A DNA stretch of 44,194 nucleotides, taken from NCBI GenBank assembly GCA_900617975.1, contig UZAE01012373.1:1-44194 (forward strand), in the 5' to 3' direction. The notes under the pieces are model-generated. The model ran no database searches and was not told where the DNA came from. It saw nothing but the letters and a program-made list of their open reading frames with translations. The translations under genes and the position numbers were made by a program. Positions 23,001 to 34,875 of this stretch are shown here, one piece after another (the stretch's first letter is position 1; the number at the start of each line of letters is the position of its first letter). The stretch is from Rodentolepis nana. Its lineage: Eukaryota; Platyhelminthes; Cestoda; Cyclophyllidea; Hymenolepididae.

Positions 23001-24064
23001 ATTTCAACTTTAGAGGCATTAAGGGAAAGTGGATATGGCATTGAGCATCTCAACCTCGATCTCCCTTTTAACGGCATTTAGTTCCATTTCAAGCACAAAA
23101 TTTGCAGTATTATTGCTCATATTTTCTGTGGAATCACAATACATTTTACAGGTTTTAATTATTAAAAGCTTAAGTTGAAAATAAGCTCGTTAGAAATGAG
23201 ATGAGGGAAAAATTCCTGGCATAACTTTTAATCTTACTTTGAGAGCATTTTTATCTGAAGCACCACCGTATTCTATAATAACTGCGTGGTAGTTAAGAGC
23301 CAAGTGAAGGTCATCTCAATCGATATACTCGCGTTCAGCCTTAATCACTATTAATGGTAACCTACCATTGATGTGAAACAAGATTATCAAGTATTTCACA
23401 ACAAAAGAAAAACTCTCTGATGCTAGGAGCAGTAGACAATTAAATTTTCTTAAGATCGATATCCCTTCAAGTGTTTTGATTATTCACTAATCTGACTATC
23501 AGTCAATCACCTAACCAAGTCGTCTAATTTCTTAACATTGAGTGGTTTTTTAAATTGTTTTAAAACTATCCACTTCTTCAAAGCATGTATGTTCAAACGA
23601 ATGCGGAAAGTGTGGGGATCTTAAAAATGCTCGACACGGGGAGTTTTCACTATGATTTGGGAAAAAAATGTTGTTAACGCGGTGAAAGGCATCTGAGAAG
23701 TCGCTTTTCCTGCATCTATTAACGAATGGTTTTGCTTCATAAAATTTTTCAGAAGTAACTTTAAAGGAGAAAGGACTGAGGAGACAATACAGTAAAGTTC
23801 ATCGTGAGTTCATAGAGAGAGAGAATGGTCAACAATTAAATACGTTTGCTTTACTACTTTAAAGATCACATTAGTTATTCATTTCCCTCGAATTCTGAAC
23901 TCATTTCATCACTTGAAAAGCAATCAATTCGTTAATTGTGAAAATAAATGCGTCCACTTCTAAGGAGAATATATCATTAAACTATGTAAATATCATTATC
24001 AATTAACTGCATATTTGTATTTAATTACCTCCCAAGCCTGTAACAGTAAGTGCTTTCAAACTCC
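20088..24064. other. long stretch without supported genes
   Basis: About 4 kb, AT-rich. It contains a GTGCG-type alternating tract (22340-22384) and C runs (about 22233-22247). A segment at 21900-22140 resembles 19270-19440 in order of short blocks. Open frames at 20679, 21779, 22527 and 22774 were read and show no domain. Confidence 0.4.
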
Positions 24065-24340
24065 TCACTTGTGTAGGGAAGTAGAGTATTGAAGACTCTC
24101 CATTTTGCGAAATTCACATTCAAGTTCACTGACTTTCTCTAATAAAATTATTTGATGGCCAATTTCTTCGCAAGCACGTACAACTATCAGTAGTGAACGA
24201 AGCGTTCCACGTCCATCAAGTGAAGTATTGACGATAGTTGCTCTCTGATGAGAAAACCACTTTCTGCCAACACAGCTACGCACTGCGGTTGGTCCTCCAC
24301 TACAGCATTAATTAAGCATGTGAGTTCTTAATTCAAGAGG
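24065..24340 (-). CDS. coding-like fragment, probably frame-disrupted
   Basis: On the minus strand one frame gives about 45 protein-like residues (E-D-Q-P-Q-C-V-A-V-L-A-E-S-G-F-L-I-R-E-Q) ending at a stop. An overlapping second frame continues with L-L-I-V-V-R-A-C-E-E-I-G-H-Q-I-I-L-L-E-K. The two halves would join with a frameshift, which suggests a degraded exon. No family was recognised. Confidence 0.25.
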
Positions 24341-25019
24341 TAACCGGTGACCTATTGACTTCTTTTCGTGAGTAGATTAAAACCGTAATTATTTCCCCCA
24401 CTTTTGATTGCTTTTTATTAATTTATTTCGATCTAATAACCTTTGCGTTTGCGCATCATTGATTGCTCTTAAAAAAGTTCATAAAAAATAGATATGAATT
24501 TTACTTTAAAATAAGTTTTTTAAATGGCACGCTAATTAACGACATCATTTTACTCAAAATCGATAAACTATTCGAGTTGCATAAATCTAGGTCATTGACC
24601 GCATTTGACCTTCTGACCCGACCCCACCTGCAGCTTGTTGATTATCGAGTTTACAATTCTGACTCAGAACACTTAACTTAGTTACACGCGCGTCGATTGT
24701 TATATACCTCATGCAATATTGAGTTCTCTATCTCTAGTTTTTCTCTGTCTTGGTTCCAATTCTACGCTTTCATATTTGCTGGAAAATTTCAAAGGAAATT
24801 GTTCGCTAGAGCATATCAGTTTGCCACCTCAATTACCGCAACAATTCCATTGTAAATATCTATATTCGTCTAACTGAGATTGTATTTAGAACTGACATTT
24901 CGGTGTTTATGTTATCTCAAATATGGAATTTCATTTGTCATTTACCTACTAATTTAAGAATACTATATGACCTGTGGGAAGGTGACGTAGACATTGTCAA
25001 TGCAATTATTATCACTCAA

Positions 25020-26100
25020 AAGGTGTGCACGATAGAGTAACCCTCACGTGGTACACCCTAGGCAACGTTTCTTCGTACGACAAAAAAAGTCTATCACTCG
25101 GCAATTTGACACAAAGCTAACATGGAAATATCACATTGTTAAAATAGTAGAACGAATCTCCAATAGACTGAATGACTGCTGGTAGCATATGGGGCTGAGC
25201 ACGCTCAACTCTCAACACCACTTACAAGATGTTTATTCAGCCAATAATGTTGTATTGCTGTGAGCCACTCATTACAGCCACTGAGGTCACTCTCAAACCA
25301 CTCGAGAGGGCACACAACCAAGCATTACGATTTATTACTGGAGGGATAAAATCAACACCCATTGATGCAATGCTCCTGGTTACAGGGAGCACCACAATGT
25401 GTTCCCTTATCAAAGAGAAGGTCTTGATCCTGTATGAGAAGCTACAGCACATTACCATGAACAAATTCTTCAGCATCTATGAGAATGGACCAAGACATCT
25501 GAAAACGCAATCTGGTCTAATATAGAAAGCCACAGAACTGAAGAAAACATTACAAATCGATGACAAACCAAAATGTCTCTCTCTACCCATGACCCTATTA
25601 GCAGACACTGATGTAGTGTGTTGCACACAACTGCTTGACCTCTTCAGGAAATCAAACACCCCTCCAGAATAGATGCGCTCACTGGCCCTTGAGACAATCA
25701 ATGTCAACTATCCTGCAAATCAATGGCTCCAAGTCTCCACTGATGGGTCTTACATAGAAAAGCAAGCAAATGTTGGTGCAGGTGTCTACTCTGAACACTT
25801 CTCTTTCTACGCAGCAGCGGGACACAATAGTATCGCTTTCGAAGGAGAAATAGAGGCCATTAGGATAACACTAGCCGATTATGTTGTCTGGATACGAGAT
25901 TCACAAAAGCGGTGATACTTTCGGACTCCCAGTCAACAATAAACTCAATTGCAAACAAAGAGCCCCTTATGACAGCTGAGATAAAGGAATGTAGAAAACT
26001 CAATCAGCTGCTGAGAGAGAAAAACAAAACAGTGGTCCTCTAATGGATTCCTGGTCACTGTGGCATTAAAGGCAATGAGCTTGCTGACACACTTGCTAAG
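25020..26100 (+). mobile_element. LINE copy: ribozyme head joined to RT interior
   Basis: A family head (25022-25103, LINE-type ending ATCACTCGGCA) is followed directly by sequence from the C-terminal part of the RT domain, so most of the endonuclease and RT is deleted. It continues through RNase H (frame near 25673-25915 with T-D-G-S and G-E-I-E-A-I motifs) to about 26100, where an N interrupts. Stops and an altered segment near 25870-25915 show it is not intact. 25105-25612 forms the left arm of an inverted repeat. Confidence 0.88.
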
Positions 26101-26609
26101 NATCAGTGTCTGCTAATAGGGTCATGGGTAGAGAGAGACATTTTGGTTTGTCATCGATTTGTAATGTTTTCTTCAGTTCTGTGGCTTTCTATATTAGACC
26201 AGATTGCGTTTTCAGATGTCTTGGTCCATTCTCATAGATGCTGAAGAATTTGTTCATGGTAATGTGCTGTAGCTTCTCATACAGGATCAAGACCTTCTCT
26301 TTGATAAGGGAACACATTGTGGTGCTCCCTGTAACCAGGAGCATTGCATCAATGGGTGTTGATTTTATCCCTCCAGTAATAAATCGTAATGCTTGGTTGT
26401 GTGCCCTCTCGAGTGGTTTGAGAGTGACCTCAGTGGCTGTAATGAGTGGCTCACAGCAATACAACATTATTGGCTGAATAAACATCTTGTAAGTGGTGTT
26501 GAGAGTTGAGCGTGCTCAGCCCCATATGCTACCAGCAGTCATTCAGTCTATTGGAGATTCGTTCTGCTATTTTAACAATGTGATATTTCCATATTAGCTT
26601 TGTGTCAAA
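25105..26609. repeat. inverted repeat, 508-bp arms, N in spacer
   Basis: Arms 25105-25612 and 26102-26609 are each 508 nt, collinear without indels and nearly identical. Both share a private deletion (AATGACTGCTGG) not seen in the copies at 32.7 and 39.6 kb. The spacer ends with the single N at 26101, exactly where the right arm starts. Confidence 0.9.
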
Positions 26610-26886
26610 CGTCATTCCGAGATAAGTGAACTCATTGGTTTTTAATAGGGTAGTATCCTTGTATCTTAGAAGCGGGTTTTTTGCTGTGACGGGCGAAAGA
26701 AAATGTTTGGAATGCAGTTTTCGTGGTGTCGATAACCATTCCATTGTTGTCGCACCAGTTTACTAGTAGTTTGAGTGCATAATTTAGGGTACTTTCCGTT
26801 CTCTTCTGAGCGTTTTTCTTTGGGGCGGAATACCATAGAACAAGATCATCTGCTTCTAGAATTGATCCAATTATGTAAGACAGCAA
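26102..26886 (-). mobile_element. LINE copy, RT region, reverse strand
   Basis: Reads leftward from near 26886. It includes a remnant of the RT catalytic region (altered to A-D-D-L-V-L-W after an unrelated lead-in) and the RT C-terminal part, ending at the N at 26101. The right half duplicates the 25105-25612 arm. Confidence 0.85.
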
Positions 26887-29422
26887 CTTTTAACAGTTTT
26901 CGGATAAAAATGAGGTCAGAAAAGAGTTAGTATAGAGGCTTTTGTGCATGAAATGAAAGTACTTTTTCGGATTCAGATCGTATGAAATTTATTTAATTAG
27001 AAGTTTAAATTCAGAGATCTAATTATTCTATTTGTTATGTGATTTTATATCTCGATAAAACAGTCCCTAAGTCTCTGCGCTTCGAACGGAATGGGAGGAG
27101 TTGAACACATCTCAATTGACTTTTTTCCACTTAATCGCTGTTTCAGGATGTAGACCATTTTCTCAGTAGGCTTTTCTCCACTACACTCTCTAAAATTCAA
27201 AATTCCTCTTTCGTGGCATAGATTCCTGATCAAACTTTCATCCACGGTCTTCTATGCTTCTTTTGACCGACTGGCTAGATTAGGTGATCAATTTTGACAC
27301 TTTTATTAATTTCATCTTCCAAATGGCGATAAGACGAGAGCTTGGGCAACTTGCTTTACTAAACTCCCTAAGCAGAATTCACCTAAAAGCATTGATCATA
27401 GACTATGGAACTATTCTCCCTCGCATAAGCGAAATAAACTATATATTTTTCATTTAATTTATTTAACTGATGTTTTATTTAAATATAAGACGCTATTTAC
27501 TGACATTAAATTGGCATGACCGTTTATATTTGCCCAAATCCGACATCATATTTTTCGCCGCCTTCTTAACCGTAACATAGCAACTCCATTTTAAGTCAAA
27601 TTAAGGACATATTTGCGGCTAGCACCTGTTAGCGGTGTCAATCAAAAGTGGCAAAAGGTGACAGTTAATTCGGCAGCGATGCTACCAACCCAGAATTAGC
27701 AACAGTGACATGGAAAGCACTTGCCTCCTACCCCCCCCCCCTCCCCCTCCTTCCAAACCCCTTTTACCCTTCAGGGTTTAAAAAAATTGAAGAAAAGTAA
27801 TAAAATACACTGACCCCGTACGTGGGATAAGGGGAAAAGGGGGGGGGGAGATGGGAGTAAATGAATTAAGTTTAATTTTTCCATAAAGTTGTAAATTTGG
27901 TAAGTGGGTACACTTCAGAGGTCACTACCTTGAAAATCGCTTAACCTCAGGGGGCTTTACATGGCTTTTAAGTGATCTGTCGATCAAGATTCAAGGATGG
28001 TCATTTACAAGTTTTGATCTTCCCATCATCGTAAACGATGGCCTTAATGACTCATAATGTTTCAATTTTGATCTAATGTTTTTTAGGAAAATTAAGTCAA
28101 TAGAGGAGTAAAGGGGGGGGAGACGTACACCTGCTATTAGTGTCTGACTCATCACGAGTTGAAACATTTAATTTATTCTTCAAATTAAGCCTGTTGGCTG
28201 AAAAAATTATTAAATTAATCCCCCTATTTTTAATAGCTCTTATCATTGAAGCAGTTATTTGGATTTGGCTGTAAACCAGAGAATTAGGGAATACTTTAAG
28301 TGTCTAGTTTCACTTTGACAACATTCGATTCTAACTTTACGAAAAGATGAGTTAAAATCACTCACGATGGTGATTAGACTACCGTTCCCACACACCCGCC
28401 GTCCTTCTGAAAGTGTCTAAAAACAAGTAAATCAAATCGACACAACCAATCATTCAACAAGCCCCTTATTTCATAAAGTTTAACTCAGCCATGAATCCGC
28501 GTGTCTGTGAAGTTCTATACATGATGTAGCCAACCGCCATCTTAGTCATTTCACGCACTTCATCCACTTTGACTTCTTCTCGCAAATAGCACTTTATATC
28601 AACCCGACTTCATATTGAATTCCTATCGAAATTGTCAGTAAAATTCTGCGGAAAAAGGTTTTAAATACTTCACTTCGCCGTGATCAAACATGAGGCTATT
28701 ACACACAGTGATCCAATGCTAAGGTTCATAGGTCAACACCCAAGTATATAAGAGTAAAGATCGGTTAAATGAGACTTGATAGTTTTCACATTATCTCACC
28801 TACCTCTTGTTAAGTGGCCTCAAATTCAGCCGCGAGAATGTCTATACTGGCAACAACCATCTCTGCCAATTAGCTTAAATCCATTTGTTGGTAAAAAAAT
28901 AATTGGTAAGCTTTAATTCAATTGTGAGATAAATGCGAAGAAACTGACTTCAATCTTTATGACTGACCTTATCATTTCAGAGTAATTAAGAGGTTTAGAA
29001 TTTATGGATCTGGAGTCAATTATATATTATAAGCTTGTTGACCCTAGTGGAAACTGCATTTTCAATCTGATGTTTGTAGAAGGAAAGTGGACGGTCGGGG
29101 AGAGGGGTAGAGAGGGGAGAGGGAAAAAACTGGCATCGTCATGTTCTCTTTGGCCCACTTCAAGCTGAAACGCGAACTTCTTTTGAAAGTTTGCCATTTC
29201 AAATGTGTAATTATGGGAAAGCTTTTAAAAGCCTTAAACAGTAATTCCAATGGAGGATAAACTTGTTTGAGAAGCTGTTGAGTAGAAAGTCTTTCATTTA
29301 GGTACAGAACTTCAAAGACATTGTAAAGGAGTTAGGGAAAAGTTGTTAACTAACGGACGACAACTGTAATTCCTTAATCGAAATGTTAATCATCACGAAT
29401 TGACGCAGCTATATGGTAAAAT
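26887..29422. other. long intergenic stretch
   Basis: No supported gene. It includes C and G runs (27729-27742, 27838-27848, 28117-28124) and short open frames at 27045 and 29062 (minus) without domains. Confidence 0.4.
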
Positions 29423-29550
29423 GGGGTGCGCGATAGATTTTCTTCCACGTGGTGCATTCTGGGCAATGTATTCTCATACTTCAAGAATGTCTATAAATCA
29501 CCAGTTGACTCCTTACTTCAAACTACCATGACCCCACCGTTTGTTATATT
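29423..29550 (+). mobile_element. SINE 5' part only
   Basis: The copy starts at G1 = 29423. P1 is GGGGTGC against GCATTCT, still seven pairs through compensating wobbles. The J4/2 region is damaged (CTTCAAG). It stops after the ACCCCACCGTTTGTTATATT segment, about 128 nt in. No TSD was found. Confidence 0.85.
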
Positions 29551-29983
29551 GGTCGGGAGGTCGGAAATTTATGACTCCTATTAATTGGTGGCTATGGAAA
29601 ACATTTCTCGATTTGAATAACGCGCGGTTTCTTGCCACCACTTTAAATGAACTGGCTTCTAACACTTGCTGGCATTCTAATCTGACCAGCTCGAATCGGG
29701 TTGGTGAAATAGGATTCCCAATGCCACGAAGACCTTTTCACTGCTCATAAAACTGCATTCATGATCTATTGCTAATTATTTATAATATTTACACATTTGT
29801 TTGAACTTTTGGGGTAACACATACCATCAAAATGCTTTAGTGTGTCATTGGGCTCAGGTCTTTGTGAAATTTTATGACAGTAGAGAGGCAGACAACAAAT
29901 TCTTTAAGGACTCGATAAGTGATATTAAATAAAAAACATCCTTATCCAATACTGAGAGTAAAAATTGAATGTCATTCAAACTG
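29551..29983. other. intergenic, nothing recognised
   Basis: A 69-codon open frame at 29541-29750 begins inside the truncated SINE and has no domain. No other feature was seen. Confidence 0.4.
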
Positions 29984-29995
29984 ATGTACCAACAA

Positions 29996-30330
29996 GAGGT
30001 GTGCGATAGACTTACCTCCACGTGGTGCACCCTGGGCAACGTATACTCATACGGCTAAAAGGTTTATTAACCGGCAGTCGACTTCTGACTTCAAACTACC
30101 ATCACCCCACTGTATGTCATATTCGACCCCTTCCACAGTGCTCACCTTACCTTTTCTCTGCCTTTATGTCTATCTCTCTGTCTGTCTTTTTACATCTGTG
30201 AATCTTTATTCTGTCCCCCCCCCCTCTCGACATTTTGTCACTTTGATGTTCCTTCTCCTCTCTGTGAAGCCCGAAGTCAGCTAAAGGGCTAATGATAAGT
30301 ATCAAAGAGCCTGCCATTTGAAATAAATAA
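29996..30330 (+). mobile_element. complete SINE copy with 12-bp TSD
   Basis: Flanked by ATGTACCAACAA at 29984-29995 and 30331-30342. The copy runs from a head that has lost two Gs to the tail TGCCATTTGAAATAAATAA. At 335 nt it is the clearest unexpanded copy and a good reference for the family. Confidence 0.95.
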
Positions 30331-30342
30331 ATGTACCAACAA

Positions 30343-31144
30343 CGCATCCTATGAATCTGCTCCAGTATCAGTTTTCTATCTGAATAGCTAAATTCCATAA
30401 TGCTAACTAGAAGGGAGGTGATTGAATGATAGGCATTTAAAGTTATGCAATCCTAATGGTTGCATTATCCCTTTTAACTTATTAAAAAAATACTTAATAA
30501 TTTAAATAAGTATTGACAGAAAATAGAAAAATTATTTCTATTTCCTAATAATCAGAAAGCATTTCAATCTTTGAAAAGTTAAGTCATTGAAATGTAAAGT
30601 AACTGTGGGCTATACAGGTGTAGCGGATTGCTACCTTAGTAAAACCTGACTGACTCAGAAATCTATATGGCAGATTCTCCAACATCTAGCTAGACTCTCA
30701 GAACAAGCTAAGCTATAGCCCAGCTATAAGGGAAACAGACGTGTAGCCCGGAATACGTTTATTCGGTACGTATATTGATAGCGAAGTGTAATGTTGGCAA
30801 AGCGATTAGTTAACAGGTAACTCTAACATGATTCGTGGGAACATTAATAGCTAAATATTTCTGAGTAAGCAGGATTTCTATTGGTCATTGATGAAGTGTC
30901 CCACACAGGTAAAGTTTTAAGACTTCAGGGTTATTTTAATGAAATCCAAAATACTGGGACTCATGCCTTCAGGTGCGAGACCTCAAATTTAATTATCTTA
31001 CTCTTCAGAGAGTTCATAACAGTAATTATCATTAGTAATTGATGATCGGCCACGTTAACTTTTTACTAATCCAATTGTCTACCATTCGGCAGGTTTCACA
31101 CTATTTCGTTCAAATTAAATAGGATAGAGTTACCAATAATTTTA
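30343..31144. other. intergenic, nothing recognised
   Basis: No supported gene. A short block near 30617-30680 (GTGTAGCG ... ATATGGCA) is weakly like 42199-42260, too diverged to name. Confidence 0.4.
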
Positions 31145-31158
31145 TTAAAATCTACATT

Positions 31159-34100
31159 TTTTAAAAGGCAGGCTTTATGATATTTATCATAAGCCCTTTA
31201 GTTGAGTTCAGGCTTCACAGAGGGAGAGGAACATCAAATCGAAAAAAGTCGAGAGGGGGAGGAACAGAAGAGTGTTTTAAAGATGTAAGAGACAGACACA
31301 AAGGTAGATGAAAGGTGAGGTGAGTACTGCGGAAGTATTATTTTAAAGGGCAGGCTTTATAATATTTATCATTAGCCCTAAAACTTTGATTTCAGCTTCC
31401 CAACATGAGTGGGGGTACATATGTAGCAGTCAATTAAAAGAAGTTCAATACCTGTCTTCTTGCTTCCCAGTTTCTCGCGCTTTCCGTTGTTGTCTTTAGG
31501 GCTGGAAACCGAAACTGCTGGGTCTTTTCCTTTTACTCCTGTTGGTCACATAGGGGGCATGTGGATTGAATGTACACTCCCAATCTGTGAAGGTGTTTTG
31601 ACAGGCCATCGTGTCCGGTACCTAGTCAAAACTCAACAACGTCTTCGATTCTTGGCCAGTCGGATATGTCGGAGAGTGCCACTGACCACTGTTTCTCCTT
31701 TTTTCGAGCTTTAAGTTCTTTGCACCTTGAGGTCTTGAATTCTCTCCTGCTTAAAGCCTTCATTGTGTGGAAAGACATCGGCCGGTCTATGTTTGCAAAA
31801 TCGTTGTCCCCTTCTTAGCAAGTGTGTCAGCAAGCTCATTGCCTTTAATGCCACAGTGACAAGGAATCCATTATAGGACCACTGTTTTGTTTTTCTCTCT
31901 CAGCAGCTGATTGAGTTTTCTACATTCCTTTATCTCAGCTGTTTTGAGTGGTCCTGTTTTTCCAAATGAGTTTATTGCTGACTGTGGGTCCGACAGTATC
32001 ACCGCTTTGGTGAATTTCGCATCCATGCAACATAATTGGCATAGTGCCTTCCTAATGGCCTCTATTTCTCCTTCAAAAGCGGATCTATTGTGTCCCGCTG
32101 TTGCGTAGAAAGAGAAGTGTTCAGAGTAGACACCTGCACCAACGTTTGCTTGGTTTTCAATGTTAGACCCTTCTGTGAAGATTTGGAGCCAATGATCTGC
32201 AGGAAAGTTGATATTGATTGTCTCAAGGGCCAGTGAGCGCATCTATTCTGGAGGGGTGTTTGATTTCCTGAAGAGGTCAAGCAGTTGTTTGCAACACACT
32301 ACATCAGTGTCTGCTAATGGGTTCATGGGTAGAGAGAGGCTTTTTGGTTTGTCATCGATTTGTAATGTTTTCTTCAGTTCTGTGGCTTTCTATATTAGAC
32401 CAGATTGCGTTTTCAGATGTCTTGGTCCATTCTCATAGATGCTGAAGAATTTGTTCATGGTAATGTGCAGTAGCTTCTCATACAGGATCAAGACCTTCTC
32501 TTTGATAAGGGAACACATTGTGGTGCTCCCTGTAACCAGGAGCATTGCATCAATGGGTGTTGATTTTATCCCTCCAGTAATAAATCGTAATGCTTGGTTG
32601 TGTGCCCTCTCGAGTGGTTTGAGAGTGACCTCTGTGGCTGTAATGAGTGGCTTACAGAAATACAACATTATTGGCTGAATAAACATCTTGTAAGTGGTGT
32701 TGAGAGTTGAGCGTGCACAGCCCCATATGATACCATCAAGGCGCTTCAGTACATTCAGTCTATTGGAGAATCGTTCTGCTATTTTATCAATGTGACTTTT
32801 CCATGTTAGCTTTGTGCCAAACGTCATTTATATGGTAGTATATTTGTACCTTAGAAACAGGTTTTTGCTGTGACGGGCCAAAGAACATATTTGGAAAGCA
32901 GTTTTCGCGGTGTTGATTACCATTCCATTATTGTCGCACCAGTTTGCTAGTAGTTTAATTGCACAATTTAGGGCACTTTCTGTCCTCTCCTCGGCGTTTT
33001 TCTTAGGGGCGGAATACCATAGAACAAGATCATCTGCATAAAGTAAGCACTGGATGCCCCTGACTGTCTGCACTAATTCAGCTATGTCATTGTTGAAGAC
33101 ATTGAAAAGAGTGCAACTTGTGACAACTCCCTGTGGATGGCCTGATTGCAAAAGGTTGGATTTTGATAGAGTATTTCCATATCTGACTTTACGTGATCTT
33201 TGTCAAATGAATGCTTTTATCCAGTTTAGCATGTTATGCTTAATACCAATCTTTGCCAATTTTAGAATTAGCTTCTCTTTCCATACTAAGTCATATGCTG
33301 ATTTGAAATCGACGAAAACAGCCGTAAGAGTATTTCTTGCATCAATGACATCTTTGATATGTTGGGAGAAAGTGGCTACTTGTTGGTTCGTTGATCATTG
33401 TGACCTAAAAACTGCTTGTTCATTGATAATAATATTGTTGGTCTCAAGGAACCAGGTCAGCCTCCTGTTAACCATTCTTTCCATAAGTTTAGCCAGCACG
33501 CTTGTGTGGGAGATAGGAGTAAAGTTGAGGGGACTTGTGTCAAGTTCATTCTCTAAAAGGTTTGTGAATCTAGGCCAGAACCAGGATCGTCAGTTATTTT
33601 TCGGTGCGTATGCTCGCTGATGTCGCTTGAAGCCAGGAGGAAGTCAGGAATTGTTCTGGTTCCATTGTAGTGCTGATACGTAGCAGGATCCTCATTGGTA
33701 TAAATAAGTTCCAGAGGGTTGCTGTTTAGCATGTCTTCGATTTCCTTTCCAGCTATGTTTGTATCCTTATAGCCCCATCTAGTGGAATGGGCGTTGAAGT
33801 CTCTTAATACTACAGTTTTTTGTGTGATGTTCGGAAGATCAAAGTTGGGACTGTTCGGGGGTGTAGTATAGATTGTATATATCTTGAAGTGGTTTTGAAA
33901 TTTTCAAACATTTAATCTGTTTATTTCCCACTTGTTTTGCATCGAGCCCATACTCTTGATTAGATCGTAATGTGATGTGAGGCCATCTTTTACTCCATTC
34001 AGAATTCCACTTGCAACTTGCGGTATTTATGTAGAAGGTACAGGGTGTAACCTGGGAATTGGTAATAGTTCAGTTTGACATCCGAAAGGTTTGCTTCCAT

Positions 34101-34361
34101 AATTGTGAAAATGTCTACATCATAGGTTTGTAGGATTTTCTGTACTTGGATCTTTTTGTCCTGTGACATCCCTCCAACATTCCACTGAAGGATCTGTAGA
34201 CGTTGTGATTCGCCCTGACGAGGGCAATTTCTCTTATAGCTTTGGTTCAAGCTAATCATAATAAATAGAAGTCAGATCAAATGCCGAGTGATAGATTTTT
34301 TGCCGTATGAAGATACATTGTCCAGGGTGTACCACGTGGAGGTAGGTCTATGGCGCGCCCC
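31159..34361 (-). mobile_element. near full-length LINE fused to a SINE 3' end, one TSD
   Basis: Read leftward. The 5' end (34361) is the ribozyme head, partly decayed. The ORF starts at ATG 34259 with an AP endonuclease N-terminus (Q-W-N-V-G-G-M). At about 33720-33840 lies the endonuclease motif D-F-N-A-H-S ... W-G. RT follows (32828-33151 with Y-A-D-D-L-V-L-W; 32390-32827), then RNase H (31871-32242, G-E-I-E-A-I ... I-L-S-D), the C-terminal end and the 3' UTR to about 31344. The SINE 3' half (31338-31159) comes next. TTAAAATCTACATT (31145-31158) and TTAAAATCTAAATT (34362-34375) flank the whole unit. LINEs of this type nick target DNA, prime reverse transcription there and use RNase H to remove RNA. 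Stops and frameshifts make this copy inactive. Domain order, one ORF and RNase H suggest the I/Ingi-like group; the clade is inference. Confidence 0.9.
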
Positions 34362-34375
34362 TTAAAATCTAAATT

Positions 34376-34635
34376 AATGCAGAAAATCGATAGTTTGTCC
34401 AGTCTGAAAGTTAAATAAATCATCTAAAAGAAAGAGGGATCAAAAGGTAAAGATTTGCAGAGATGGTGAGATTAAGATTAAGGGAGCTTAGAAATCTTGT
34501 ACAATATTTTTTAATCCATTACTTACGTTTTTAAAATTCAAATTTATTAGTTGTCACCTATTTAACTTAATTTGGTTATAAATATTTGAATTAAATTCAC
34601 AAAAATTCAAAAAATAATTTAATATTGACTTAGTA
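34376..34635. other. upstream flank of homeobox gene
   Basis: AT-rich sequence between the LINE insertion and the CCAAT cluster. Nothing further was recognised. Confidence 0.4.
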
Positions 34636-34767
34636 ATTGGTTATAACTTTAGTGAAGACCAATCACAAGCTCCAATGATCATAATACGCGCTTATTTCTT
34701 CTCTCTGATTGGTTCATTAATAAACCAATCGGGTATGGTAAACTGACCTTTCGAGAAATGGATAAAT
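34636..34767 (+). promoter_or_regulatory. CCAAT-rich promoter of eve-like gene
   Basis: Five CCAAT/ATTGG motifs lie at 34636, 34659, 34672, 34708 and 34725. The last two form a perfect inverted repeat, GATTGGTT (34707-34714) and AACCAATC (34723-34730), with an 8-nt centre. An A/T box (GATAAATA, about 34761) follows. CCAAT boxes are bound by NF-Y. The ATG is about 110 nt downstream of the A/T box. Confidence 0.55.
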
Positions 34768-34875
34768 AGACAAAATCAAGACTTGTCTTTTCTTACCTTA
34801 CTTGACTTCTTCATAAGTCCCAAATTGTGAGAAATCAATATAAATTTATTGTTTGCATTTCATACATAGGTACAT

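Noticed and set aside
29541..29750. 69-codon open frame starting in a SINE
   Set aside because: Starts inside the truncated SINE copy, no domain, no promoter or splice support.
30617..30680. Possible repeat shared with 42199-42260
   Set aside because: Only short blocks (GTGTAGCG and ATATGGCA) match; too weak to call a family.
33054..33620. 188-codon plus-strand open frame
   Set aside because: It is the antisense shadow of the LINE RT region; the same arrangement recurs at 39950 and the real motifs (catalytic Y-A-D-D) are on the minus strand.
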